Shown here: positions 1-10,275 of the stretch, piece by piece
Layout: each line of letters opens with the position of its first letter
Numbering within the stretch: the stretch's first letter is position 1
DNA from: Conoideocrella luteorostrata
Lineage: Eukaryota; Ascomycota; Sordariomycetes; Hypocreales; Clavicipitaceae
Direction of reading: 5' to 3'
Assembly (NCBI GenBank): GCA_032433595.1
Contig: JASWJB010000201.1
Location: forward strand, 1 to 64,000
DNA: 64,000 nucleotides
Notes under the pieces: generated by a model
The model's database searches: none
What the model saw: only the letters and a program-made list of their open reading frames with translations
What the model was told of the DNA's origin: nothing
Program-made: the position numbers and the translations under genes

Positions 1-345
1 GGTTTGGGGGCTTGCCCCCATATCATCAACACACTGTTGTGTACACCGTGACTGGATATCATGGGGGCGCGCCCCCAAACCCCCGGCCTCGCTGCGCTCG
101 TACGTGCGAGCGGCGGCATCATCGACATCATCAGCAACGGCATTCTTTGCGTGGGCAGCAACATTCTCAGCAGCAGCAGAGAAATCGCCGGCGGCGGCAT
201 TTCTTGCGTGGGCAGCAAAATCCTCATCACCAGCAACAGCAGACCTTTCCCCTCCCGCTACTATCGTGACCAGGATCCTGACCTGTGGCCATCACCATCA
301 GCAGCAGCAGCATCTGACTTTTGCCCTCTTGACCGCTCCCACTGT
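1..345 (+). repeat. R3 triplet-like block (tail of a repeat cycle)
   Basis: The block is made of CAG/CGG/ATC-type triplets with two copies of the TTGCGTGGGCAGCAA core and the closing CCGCTACTATCGTGACCAGG element. It is the 3' end of a repeat cycle that begins outside the window. All frames stay open for long stretches because the period is close to three, so the reading frames here are not taken as genes. Confidence 0.8.
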
Positions 346-3230
346 AACCGTCGTCCTGACTAGAATAACAACCTATGGCTACCACCATGGTCGTATCCTG
401 AACATCTTCATCGTCTTGAGATTGACTGGCGAGATCCGATGCTTCTTGAACGCCTGTACGTCTTCCGACATTTGAACCTTTCAATTCAACAAGCTTGTTA
501 ACTGACTCAAGTAGATGGCGGCCGACAATCCGACTTATGATATATGATGCTTCGAAAGCGCCTGTACGTCTTCTAACATTTGAACCCTTCAACGAGCTTG
601 TCAAATGACTTGCAATACCCAATGCTTCTTGCAGCCTATACATCGTCCGACATTCGAACGTTTCAATAAGCTCGACAGATTGACTTGCGATACCCAATGC
701 TTCTTGCAGTGTACGTCTTTCGCGATTTTAACCTTTCAACAAGCTTGTTGACTAACTCAATTAGACCACGGGTGATAATCCCATCGGAAGAGAAATTGTC
801 TTGGTCAGATTGCCTTACGATAGCAGATGCCTGGTACGTCTTCCGAGATTTGGGCCTTTTCAACGAGCTTGTTAGATCGACCTGCAATAGATGCTCGTAC
901 AGGGTACGTCTCCCGAGAATGGAACATTTGGACGGGCTCGTCAACTGACTTTTGATGTCTGATGCTTTGTGTAGTGTGCGTCTTTGGAGATTTAAGCCTT
1001 TCAAAGTCTTCGTCGGATCGACTTGCTGTGTTTTATTCCTGTACGTCTTCCGAGAATTGAACATCTGCACGAGCTCGTCAGATTGACCTGCGATCTGATG
1101 CTCTTTGCAGCGCCTGAACCTTTCAACAACAAGCTCTTCAACTGACTTTCGATGATCTAATGCTTTGTGCATTGTATGTCTTCCGAGAATTAAACGTTTA
1201 AACGAGCTCGTTAACTGACTTTTGATATCTGATGCGTTGTGTAGTGTATGTCTTTTGAGATTTGAACCTTTTTCAACGAGCTCGTTAGATTAGCCTATCC
1301 TGTCTGATGCTTCAATAGCGCGTGTACGTCTTCCGATATTTGAACCTTTCAACAAGCTCGTCAACTGATTTGCAATACCTGATGCTTCTTGCAGCCCGTA
1401 CGTCCTCCGTTCCAACGTTTCAACGAGCTCGTTAGATCGACCGGCGATAGCAGATGCCTGTACGTCTGCCGAGAATTGAGCCTTTTCAATGTCTTGGTCA
1501 GATCAACTTGCAGTATTCCATGCCTGTACGTCTTCCGAGATTTGAACCTTTCAACGAAGCTTGTCCACTGACTTTCGATATCTGATGCATTGTGCAGTGT
1601 GCGTTTTCCGAGATTCGAACCTTTTCAACGAGCTTGTTAGATTGGCCTGCGATCTGATGCTCCTTGCGGCGCCTGAATCTTTTATCGAGCTCGTGTGCCT
1701 GTGCGTCTTCCGGGATTCAAGTCTTTTCAACGAGCTCGTCCGATCGACCTGCGATATCAGATGCCTATACATTTTCCGGGAATTGAACCTTTGAACGAGC
1801 TCATCAGTGTTAAGAGCTCGTTAGGTGACTCTGGCCGATGCGCCTTATATAGCTGGATACGGGGGGTACTCGGCATCGGCCGCTACTGCTGGATCTTTTT
1901 GTTCCTGGCGCAGTGGGTAAACCCAGTGCCGATCGTCGCAATCAGATTGACCTGCGATATCAGATGCTTATACGCCTTCCGAGAATTGAACGTTTGAACG
2001 ACCTCGTCAGATCGACTTGAGGTATTTCATGCTTATACATCTTCCGAGATTTGAGCCTTTTCAACGAGCTCCTTGCAGCCTGTACGTCTTCCGAGATGAG
2101 CCTTTCAACAAGCTCCTTGCAGCCTGTACGTCTTCCGAGATTAAAACCATTCAACCATGTCACAAGTGAGTAGCTGTGGAAGTCGGTCTCTAAGGTAGTG
2201 GAAAATTGTTCTTGATTTCTATCTGATTGACGGGCAATTCGACTACTATTTATCTCTGCGATATGCCTCTTCTTCTGGATTCATTTCATTTCATTGATTC
2301 TGACGATATCGTAGGCTTCCGGCGGTGTTGAATGCTTCCAGGGATGCGCTTCCGTCAGCATCGTACGTTTCCGATGATATTGAATGCTTCCGGTAATGTT
2401 GAACGTTTCCGGTCGCATCGTACGTTGGTGGTGTTGAATGTGACAAACGAGCTCTTTGCAGCCTGTACGTCTTCCGAGATTTGACCTTTTTCAACGTCGT
2501 CAGATTGACCGGCGATATCCGATGCTTCTTGCAATGTACGTCTTGCGAGATTGAAACTCTTTCAACAAGCTCCTTGTAGCTTATGCGTCTTCTGAGATTT
2601 GAGCCTTTTCAATAAGCTCGTTAACTGCCTTTCAATAGCTGATACTTTCTGCAGTGTACGTTTTCCGAGATCTGACTTTTTAATAAGCTTGTTAGGTTGA
2701 CCTGCGATGTCTGATGCTTTACAAGCTCCTGTACGTTTTGACGAGATTTCAGCTTTTTCAACGAGCATACTAGACTGACTTACGATATTTCATAGCTGTA
2801 CGTCTTCTGAGATTTGAACCTTTTCAACAATCTCGTTAGATTGACCTACGATCTGCTGCTTCGATAGCACCTGTACGTCCTCCGAGAATTGAACCCTTCA
2901 ACCAGCTCCTTGCAGCCTGACCGTCTTCCCAGAATTGCACCTTTTCAACAAGCTCGTCAGATCGACCTGCGCTCTGATGCTTCGATAGCGCCTAAACCTT
3001 TCAACGAGCTTGTCGGATTGACCTGCAATATCCGAGGCCTCTTGCAGAGTCTGTACGTTCCGAGATTTAAGCCTTTTCAACAAGCTTGTCAGGTTGACCT
3101 ACGATATCCGAGTCTTCCTGCAGCGCCTGTACATCATCCGACATTTGAACCTTTCAACGAGCTCGTTAGATCGACTTGCTACTATCTGATGCCTGCACGA
3201 CCCCTTGAGACTACGACGTTGTCCTCTTCG
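346..3230 (+). repeat. R1 minisatellite array (64-77 bp units)
   Basis: Dozens of diverged units share TTCAACGAGCTCGTCAGATT, GACCTGCGATATC and TGTACGTCTTCCGAGATTTG. Two unit lengths alternate: a longer one carrying GATGCTTCTTGCAGCGCC and a shorter one in which GATGCC joins directly to TGTACGTC. The array is interrupted by a solo LTR at 2158-2445. No gene is seen; reading frames occur on both strands and change phase from unit to unit. Confidence 0.85.
2158..2445 (-). mobile_element. solo LTR, family A (same as the copia element at 55-60 kb), internally shortened
   Basis: Read on the minus strand this begins TGTCACATTC and ends CTCACTTGTGACA, like the 354 bp LTRs of the copia element, but is 288 bp long, so it has lost internal sequence. 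It is flanked by the near-match AACCA/AACGA, as expected for a 5 bp target duplication. The surrounding R1 unit reads on through the join. Confidence 0.75.
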
Positions 3231-4080
3231 TCTCCAGAAAACCGCACATAACCTCCTCCTTTTCCCGCTCACAGTCTTGTCCTTTTTCTCACAACCCGAG
3301 CGAAAACCCATCTATCCCGCCGGCAGAGGCTTTAATTTCACTGCATGACGTGCGCTGCGTGTCGACGAGTTCTTTGTGCCAGTTTTGGTGCTGTTGTGAG
3401 CGCTGGCCGTCGAGTTGTGGTCGTTGGCGTGTACGCTGGTTTTTGGCCAAGTACACGCCAGGTGTTTTTGTTTTATGCCTTTCTTTCTGTTACACCCCGT
3501 GTGCTGGGCTGTTGTGCATGTTTTGTACTAGGTTTGGATTTGTTTTGTTGCTATTGCTGTTGTGTTGTGCTGTGTGCAGTTGTCGGATTAAAAATCTGTT
3601 GCGCCATAGCGCAAAAGTGTGAGCTCACTAAATATTCATTCAGTAAGTTATCATCATGTCTTATATCCAACAGCTGTGTGTTCTGTTATTGCGCTTCTAA
3701 GCGCCTGATGAAGCGGGTTTCTCGTAGATTGCGCACCGGGTGTGATGTTTTGGACCTACTTTTTATTGCACCTTGTGCGTTGGGCTCTTGTGCATCTTTT
3801 GCACCAGATTTAATGTTGTCTTGTTGTATTGCTATTATACAGTGTATTTTGTTGTGTTATGTTGTTGCGCCTGCAAGCCCCCCTGTCGCTGAATTCCTGA
3901 CCAAGCAGGTAGGTTTTTCGTAGATTGCGCACCAGGTGTGACGTTTTGGGTTCTGCTTTCTATTGAAAATTATGCGCTGCGTTTTTTCTGCATCTTATGA
4001 ACTGATTTTCTCTGCATCTTGTGCAGTGGTTATTATTGTTGTGCTCGTTGTGCTGTGCTGTTATGCTACTTCACTTACCA
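3231..4080 (+). repeat. head plus R2 block, cycle 1
   Basis: The head starts with the CCTCCTCCTTTTCCCGCTCAC motif region and CGAGCGAAAACCCATCTATC. R2 follows, with repeated TTTTCGTAGATTGCGCACC, GTGCGTTGGGCTCTTGTGC and AATTCCTGACCAAGCAGG. Long hydrophobic Cys/Leu-rich frames (for example 3345-3923) arise from the T/G-rich composition and are not supported as genes. A dispersed short repeat is inserted at 3605-3671. Confidence 0.8.
3605..3671 (+). repeat. short dispersed repeat, copy 1
   Basis: The segment from CATAGCGCAAAAGTGTGAGC to CTTATATCCAAC recurs at 13757-13832, outside the composite repeat. It contains the palindrome GTGAGCTCAC. It breaks the normal R2 sequence, so it is probably an insertion such as a MITE remnant, but its ends are not defined. 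Confidence 0.45.
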
Positions 4081-4800
4081 GCCCCCCTCCCCTCCGCGAC
4101 GAAGCCCTGCTTTTTTTGCACGTTGGGCTGACCCAGCTCTAGCATCTGCTTGGTGGTATTTTTGCGTGGGCAGCAAAATCCTCATCTGCAGCAACGGCAT
4201 TATCACCAGCAGCGTCATCATCATCATCTTCAGCAGCAGCGGCTTTATCATCATCAGCTGACTCTTCCCTCTCATCAGTGCTGACTTTTCCCCTCTCCCG
4301 AGGGCTAATTTTTCCCCTCTTTCAATTGCTGAAAGCGGCAGCGGCATCATCATCGTCGTCGTCGTCGTCGGCAGCAGCAGCATCTGCATTTTCCCTCTCC
4401 CGACCGCTACTATCGTGAGCAGAAACTCGACAGGAATCCTGACCTGTGGCCATCATCAACATCATCAGCTGACCCTTCCCTCTCCTGAGTGCTGACAGCA
4501 GCAGCAGCAGCAGCAGTGGCTTCATCATCATCAAATAACTCCTCCCTCTCGTGAGTGCTGACTTTTCCTCTCTCCCGAGTGCTGACAGCAGCAGCGGCAT
4601 CAGCATCGTCGTCGTCGTGAGCAGCAGCAACGGCATCATCGTCATTAGCAGTAGTAGCATCCGACTTTTCCCCTCCCGACCACTACGATCGTTACGAGAA
4701 TCCCGACCGGAATCCTGACCTATGGCCATCATCATCATCAGCGGCGGCGGCAGCAGCAGTAGCAGCGTCCGACTTTTCCCTATCCCGACCGCTATGCTGA
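4081..4800 (+). repeat. R3 block, cycle 1
   Basis: The R2-R3 junction is the conserved stretch AGCCC...AAGCCCTGCTTTTTTTGCACG...TTGGGC. The body is CAG/CGG/ATC triplets with repeated GAGTGCTGACTTTTCC and CGACCGCTACTATCGTGA blocks. It ends at CTGTGGCCACAATAATCG, the usual lead into R1. Confidence 0.8.
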
Positions 4801-5500
4801 ACTGTGGCCACAATAATCGCTTCTCGAACATCTTTATTTTCTTGGTTAGATTAACTTGCCATGTCTTATGCTCTTTGCAGTGTATATCTTCCGAAATTTC
4901 AACATTTTCACAGTCTTCGTAAGATTACTTTACGATATCTAATGGATCCGATGCTTCTTGCAGAACCTGTACGTCTTCCAACATTTAAACCTTTCAACGT
5001 GCTTGTTAACTGACTTGCAATGTCTGAAGCTTCTAGTATTGTACGTCTTCCGAGATTGAAACCTTTCAACGTGCTCTTTGCAGCCTGTACGACTTCCGAT
5101 ATTTGAGCCTTTCAACAAGCTCCTTGCAGCCTGCACGTCTTCCGAGATTCAACCCTTTCAACGAGCTTGTTAGATGGGCTTGCGATATGTATGCTTATAC
5201 GTCTCCCGAGATTCAAGCTGTTGGAATCCTGCCGCCAAACACACCAAGGAGCATGGAGCGAGTGACGTGGTCACCTTTCGGTCATCCTATTTATACGACG
5301 ATATTGGGCTTCGTATCTTGACTTGTTTTCTTCCTCTTAGAAATACAGAGACTTATTGAGTATACTGCATTTTGAAGTCCACGGTTCAGATCGTTGCACA
5401 ACCCTGTGCAGCCCACACAAGCCTTTTTAACGAGCTCGCCAGACGAACTTACGATATATGTGCTTCGAAAGCGCCTGTACGTTCCGATATTCAAGCCTTT
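4801..5500 (+). repeat. R1 minisatellite array, cycle 2
   Basis: R1 units enter after the linker TCTTCTCGAACATC... and run to the next head, with a solo LTR inserted at 5219-5417. The first units are AT-richer and more diverged than later ones. Confidence 0.8.
5219..5417 (+). mobile_element. solo LTR, family B (199 bp)
   Basis: It begins TGTTGGAATCCTGCCGCC and ends TGCAGCCCACA, giving TG...CA termini, with a TATTTATACGACGATATTG promoter-like box near the middle. A perfect 5 bp duplication CAAGC flanks it, and removing the LTR and one CAAGC restores an intact R1 unit. Related copies lie at 17370, 31390, 39974 and 45073. No internal retrotransposon sequence is seen for this family in the window. 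Confidence 0.9.
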
Positions 5501-6245
5501 TTGACGAGAGAAAGAGGTAGACCATAAGGACCAGTCCTCCTCGGAAACTGCTTACGGTCTCCTCCCTTTTCCACACACAACCCAAGCGAAAAACCACCTA
5601 TCCCGCCGACATTTTGTGCGCTGCCGGTCACAGAGTTGCCGGGAGCGCCAGGGTGCGCTGGTGGCCGAGTTGTGGTTATCAGAGTGTAAGACCTTATTTT
5701 AGCCGATTACACGCCAGGTGTTCTGTTTAATGCCTTGTGTCTCAGTATATCTCGTGCACGGGGCTCTTGTGCATCTTTTGCACTAGGTTTGGGGTTGTCT
5801 CGTTGTGTTGCCGTCGTGGTGTTGCTGGTTTACTGTGTTGCTTTGCTTGCAAGCCCTGATCGCTGAATTTCTGTCCAAGCAGGTTTTTCGTAGATTACGC
5901 ACCAGGCGTTTTGTTTTGGCCCTGTTTTTTATTACACCTTGTGCGTTGGGCTTGTGTGCATCTTTTGCGCCGGGTTTTATTTTGTCTGGTACGCTGGCTA
6001 TGCTGTCTTGCATGTTGCATGTTGCATGTTGCTTGTTGCTTACAAGCCCCCCATGATGGCTGGATTCTTGACCAAGCGGGTTTTTCGTAGATTCCGGACC
6101 AGGTGTAACATTTTCGGCCCTGCTTTCTATTTCAACTTGAGAGCTGCGTTTTTCTGCATCTTATGCATCTTATACACTAGTTTTCTCTGCATCTTGTGCC
6201 CTGATTATTGATGTGTTATGTTACTTTTGTGTTACCTACCTACCA
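5501..6245 (+). repeat. head plus R2 block, cycle 2
   Basis: The head shows AAGCGAAAAACCACCTATCC and the CTCCTCCCTTTTCC lead-in. R2 carries three units with GTTTTTCGTAGATT and GTGCATCTTTTGCRC motifs. Confidence 0.8.
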
Positions 6246-6450
6246 GCCCCGTACCACTAGTCCCCCAACCAAGCACACCCTACTTTTTTTGCACCTTGGG
6301 CGCTTCTGCTCTTGCGTGGGCAGCATCAGCAGCAGCAGTAGCAGCACCATCATCGGCGGCAACGGCATCATCAGTAGCAGCATCATCATAATCATCATCA
6401 GCAGTTGACTCTTCCCTCTCCCAAGTGCTGACTTTTCCTCTCTGCCGACC
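6246..6450 (+). repeat. R3 block, cycle 2 (short)
   Basis: Only about 200 bp of triplet-like DNA is present, between the conserved R2-R3 junction (CCAAGCACACCCTACTTTTT) and the R3-R1 linker ending in TGACTGAATTAGATGGCGGC. Confidence 0.75.
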
Positions 6451-7090
6451 GCTTTTATTATACCCGCCTTCTTGAACGTCTTCCTGACTGAATTAGATGG
6501 CGGCCGACAATCTGATTATTAGTGACTTGCGATATGTGATGCTTCGAAAGCGCCTCTACGTCTTCCGATATTTAATTCTTTCAACGAGCTCGCTAACTGA
6601 CTTGCAATGTCTGATGCCTCTTGCACCCTATACATCGTCCAACATTCGAACGTTTCAACACGCTCGTCAGATTGACTTGTGATATTTGACGTTTCTTGAA
6701 CGCCTGTACCATTCAACATGCTCGTCAGATTAACCCTGTCATCTAATGCTTCCTGCAGTGTACGTCTTCCGACATTGAAGCCTTTTCAGCGAGCTCGTTG
6801 GATTGACTGGATGTCTGACGCTTCGAAAAACGCCTAAAACGCCTATACATCGTGCGAGATTCGAACCTTTTTGACAAGCTCGTCAGATGAACCTACAATG
6901 TCTGATGCTTTAATAGCGCCTATACGTCTTCCGAGAACTGAATCTTTGAACAAGTTCTTCAGATTAACATGCGATGTTAGATGCCAGTACGTCTTCCGAC
7001 ATTTAAACCTTTCAACGAGCTCGTAAGATTGACCTGCGATATCAGGTGCCCGTACGTCTTCCAAGATTTAAGACTTTTCAACGAGCTTGT
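6451..7090 (+). repeat. R1 minisatellite array, cycle 3
   Basis: The R1 units follow the linker that includes GGCGGCCGACAATCTG. The array stops abruptly within a unit at TTTCAACGAGCTTGTCTGTC, where non-repeat DNA begins. Confidence 0.8.
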
Positions 7091-7760
7091 CTGTCAAAAG
7101 GAGCATGTTACAAATGTGTTACGGGATCACAGTGAGCCGGTTACGGATTCTGACCCCTGGAGATATCGTGAGACAACCTTCCGGGTCCAATGACGGAATT
7201 CATAGATAGTTTGTCGACCCAAAAGGCACACCCCCAACACTCACGTACACTGAGGTCTGACACACACCCAGCAACGCTCCGTACACTTAGGTAAAGGCTT
7301 CTCGCAAAGGCCTCCGATACTTCGTAGTAGCCTTCCTCTTGCCGAGATCAAATGGTCGTGTACGTTGCTTGCCACTTATGGAGCAACTACTCACTTCAAT
7401 TAAACAAAACAATGAATGAACGTGTGAGGCATAAAAGCTAAGTAAAATTCGGGGGAAAACTTCTGTTAATTCTTGATGATCTTGTTGCCTCTGGAAGGGC
7501 ACAATCGCACTACTTATAGCTATACTATTTGATCTGACCAGATTGGCCAAGTCCACAACGCACATGAATGCAACCTTGTCATCCTAGAGGATCATTTCCG
7601 CCCACATAATAGTAGTCATCTATAAGAAGAGGTCTAATTCCTCGTCAATTAGATAGAATACAAGGACAATTCCACTGCTTAGATCTTCCATAGCTGCTCA
7701 CTTCGTGACATTGTCAAATTGACTTGCTAACATCTAATCGCTTGCGTTCAAATCTATCTA
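7091..7760. other. non-repeat insert with LTR-like remnants
   Basis: This stretch separates R1 from the next head. It holds TGTTACGGGATCACAGTGAG and AATGACGGAATTC, which resemble decayed LTR-retrotransposon sequence, and its last part (about 7581-7710) matches the 3' half of LTR family C at 24157-24377. The tail from about 7750 (CTCCTGCCGATT...AAAGGCACACAACGCAA) recurs at about 47400-47475. No gene is supported. Confidence 0.5.
7581..7710 (+). mobile_element. partial solo LTR, family C
   Basis: The stretch GTCTAATTCCTCGTCA...CATAGCTGCTCACTTCGTGACA is nearly identical to the end of the LTR at 24157-24377. TTGTC lies on both sides (7576-7580 and 7711-7715), although the 5' end of the LTR lacks a clear TG terminus, so it looks truncated. 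Confidence 0.55.
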
Positions 7761-8340
7761 CTCCTGCCGATTGCCAACTTGCTCCCTCACACGTATAAAG
7801 GCACACAACGCAACTACAAACCGAGCGAAAAATTACCTATCCCGCCGGCATTTTGTGTGCTGCCCGCCGCAGAGTTTCCGAGCACGCCGGGAGCACTGTC
7901 ATTTCGGCTGCATCGTGTGCGGCTCGTTTCTGCGAGTCTGTTGCGCCAGGTTTTAGCCTGCTGCATGTGCTGGTGGTTGGTTGAGTTATACTTTTTGGCG
8001 AATTGAACGCCAGGTGATTTGTTTTATGCCTTGCCTTTTATTCCAACTCATGCGCTGGGCTCTAATGCATCTTTTGCACCAGGCTTGGTTTTGCGTCGTG
8101 GTATTACCGTTGTGTCGTGTTATGTGGTGTGTGGTGTGGTGTGTGGTGTGGTGTGTGGTGTTTTTACGCTTCTAAGCCCCAGACCAAGCCGGATTTTTGT
8201 ATATTACAAGCCAGGTGTGACGCTTTGGGCCCTAATATTATTGTAAATTACATCCCGCGTTTGTCAGCATCTTATGCGCTGGTTATTGTTGTGGTGCTGT
8301 GTTGTTGTGTTGTTATGCTACTCTTGTGTTACTTACTAGC
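7761..8340 (+). repeat. head plus R2 block, cycle 3
   Basis: The head has CGAGCGAAAAATTACCTATC and CCCGCCGGCATTTTGTGTGC. R2 is short and includes a local GTGTGGT run at 8120-8160 (several repeats of TGGTGTGTGGTG). Confidence 0.8.
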
Positions 8341-8945
8341 CCCCCCACTAAGCCCTGCTTTTCTTGCACCTTGGGCGCTGACCCAGATCTAACATTTGCC
8401 TGGGCAGCAAAATCATTATCAGCGACATTATCCTCATTAGCAGCAACGGCATCATCCTCAGCAGCAGCAGCGGCGGCGGGATCATCGTCAACAGCAGCAG
8501 CATCATCATCATCAGCAGCAGCGACATTTCCTGCGTGGGCAGCAACATTCTCATCACCAACAGCGGCATCACCTGCAGCAGCATCACCTGCAGCAGCGGC
8601 ATCATCATCACCAGCAGCGGCAGCAACATAGTCGTCTGCAACAACGGCGTCATCAGTATTGTCAACGGCGGCGGTGTTATTATTTCTAGCTGACTCTTCC
8701 CTCTCCCGACTGCTAACAGCAGCAGCGGCATTATCCTGATCAGCAGTGGCGGTAGCGGCATTATTATCATCGGCAGCAGCATCTGACGTTTCCCTCCCCC
8801 GACCGCTACTATCGCGACCAGGCGCTTGACGGCAGGATTCCAACACCTGACCTGTGGCCATCATCATCATTAGCTGACTTTTTCGTCTCCTGGCTGCTAT
8901 TACCGTGACCCTCTTCCTGAATGGAATCCCGACCTGTGGCCACGA
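8341..8945 (+). repeat. R3 block, cycle 3
   Basis: Triplet-like DNA entered through CTAAGCCCTGCTTTTCTTGC and left through GTGGCCACGATAATCGTTTT. The minus strand reads as long Ala/Asp-rich frames, the plus strand as Ser/Ile/Gly-rich ones; neither shows a domain. Confidence 0.8.
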
Positions 8946-9440
8946 TAATCGTTTTTTGAACATCTTCATCGTCTTGGTTCGACTGACTTGTCATGTCTGA
9001 TGGATCTAATGCCTCTAGAACGCCTATATATCATCCTCCATTTGAACCTTTCAACGGGCCCGTTAGATTGATCCTGCGGTCTGATGCTTCCTATAGCGCC
9101 TGTACGTCTCCCGATAGATCTTTTAGCGAGCTTGTTAACTGACTAGCTATATCTGACGCCTCTTGCAGTCTGTATGTATTCCCGATTTGAACCTCTTCAT
9201 CGAGCTCGTCAGGTTAGCTACATGTCTGATGCTTCTTGCGCTGTCTACCGCTTCCAAAACACCTGTACGCCTTCCGAGATTTGAGCCTTTCAACCAGCTC
9301 ATCAGATTGACCTGCGATGTCTGATGCTTCTTGCAGCATTCGTACGTCTTCCGAGATTCAAGACTTTTCAACGAGCTTGTTAGATGGGCTCGCGATACGA
9401 ATGCTTATACGTTTCCCGAGATTTGAGCCTTTTTAACGAC
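8946..9440 (+). repeat. R1 minisatellite array, cycle 4
   Basis: A short run of R1 units ends at CGAGATTTGAGCCTTTTTAACG, where the next head begins. Confidence 0.8.
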
Positions 9441-9850
9441 ATAAGGAGTGGATCATAAGGACTAGTGTCCTTCTCGAAAAACGGCTTACACTATCCTCTC
9501 TTTTCCGCTTACAACCCAAGCGAAAAATCACCTATCCCGCCGAGACAGGTTTCGTGCCGGTTGGGGCGCTAAGTGACGAGTTGCGTGCGAGCCCTATTGT
9601 TGGCTGGACCGGGACCGCGCGCGCGAGCCAACGCCGCTTCACTGTCATCCGCGTATATACATGTACAAGCCCTGCAAAAGGTCCTGCGAAACGCGAAACC
9701 ATAGTGCGCCAGAATCCGCGCGCCGTCACGCCGAGCTGGGGCATGTTGTTGCGTGGAATGTAGGCCCGAATTGCAGCTACTGGAGAACACTGCAGTGGGC
9801 CTGCACTTTTGCTCTGTAGTCAAGTGGTTAATTGATCCAACACATGTCGC
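9441..9850 (+). repeat. truncated head with extra GC-rich segment
   Basis: The head motif AAGCGAAAAATCACCTATCC is present but no R2 follows. Instead the DNA continues into a GC-rich stretch whose reverse complement recurs at about 31745-31985, including ATACATGTACAAGCCCTGC-like and CGTGCGCCAGAATCCGCGCG motifs. The last 90 bp (9750-9838) recur at 61241-61330. Confidence 0.7.
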
Positions 9851-10275
9851 AGTGGCAGTCAGGCAGGGCGTAGTAGCCCGAGACACTAATTTTGCTCGGG
9901 TCTGACACTCTTGACGCATGTATCATTTACAACTTGAGCTATCATTATCATAACACGCTACAGTATAACACACTCGAACCTTGATCCTAACAATGTACAG
10001 CACATGCAAGTGGCTAACGAAGGAAAGAAAAGGAAAAAAAAAAATAGACTATGATGATGGAATATATCCAACAGTTTTTGGCTGGTCACGAATAAAGAGA
10101 ATCGGTCATGTTGCCGGTTCTGGTGGTCATTATCCCGCCCGTTCCTCCCCGGGGGCTGTACAAGGAAAAATAACATGAATGCTTGCTAGTCCACTGCCAA
10201 GTTTCGAGAGCTTGCCAGTCCACTGCCAGGTTTCGAGAGCTGTTCAAACTGGCTAGTGGCAACAAGGCATGGTAC
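9851..10275. other. 3' flank of the DUF3295 gene; no gene seen
   Basis: Contains an A-rich tract at 10025-10050 and a 30 bp direct duplication at about 10182-10243 (AGTCCACTGCCA...TTTCGAGAGCT twice). It probably holds the 3' untranslated region of the leftward gene that ends at 10276. Confidence 0.5.

Noticed and set aside
346..3230. Many 60-170 codon frames on both strands in R1 (for example minus-strand DELVERFKCRKTY repeats)
   Set aside because: They occur on both strands at once, shift phase with unit length and show no start, splice or codon-bias support; they are by-products of the minisatellite.
3345..3923. 192-codon Cys/Leu-rich frame that looks like a multi-span membrane protein
   Set aside because: It arises from T/G-rich R2 DNA, appears in pieces in every cycle, and has no conserved frame between cycles.
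8313..8969. 218-codon Ala/Asp-rich minus-strand frame
   Set aside because: Near-period-three R3 DNA opens all frames; the opposite strand gives an equally long Ser/Ile frame.
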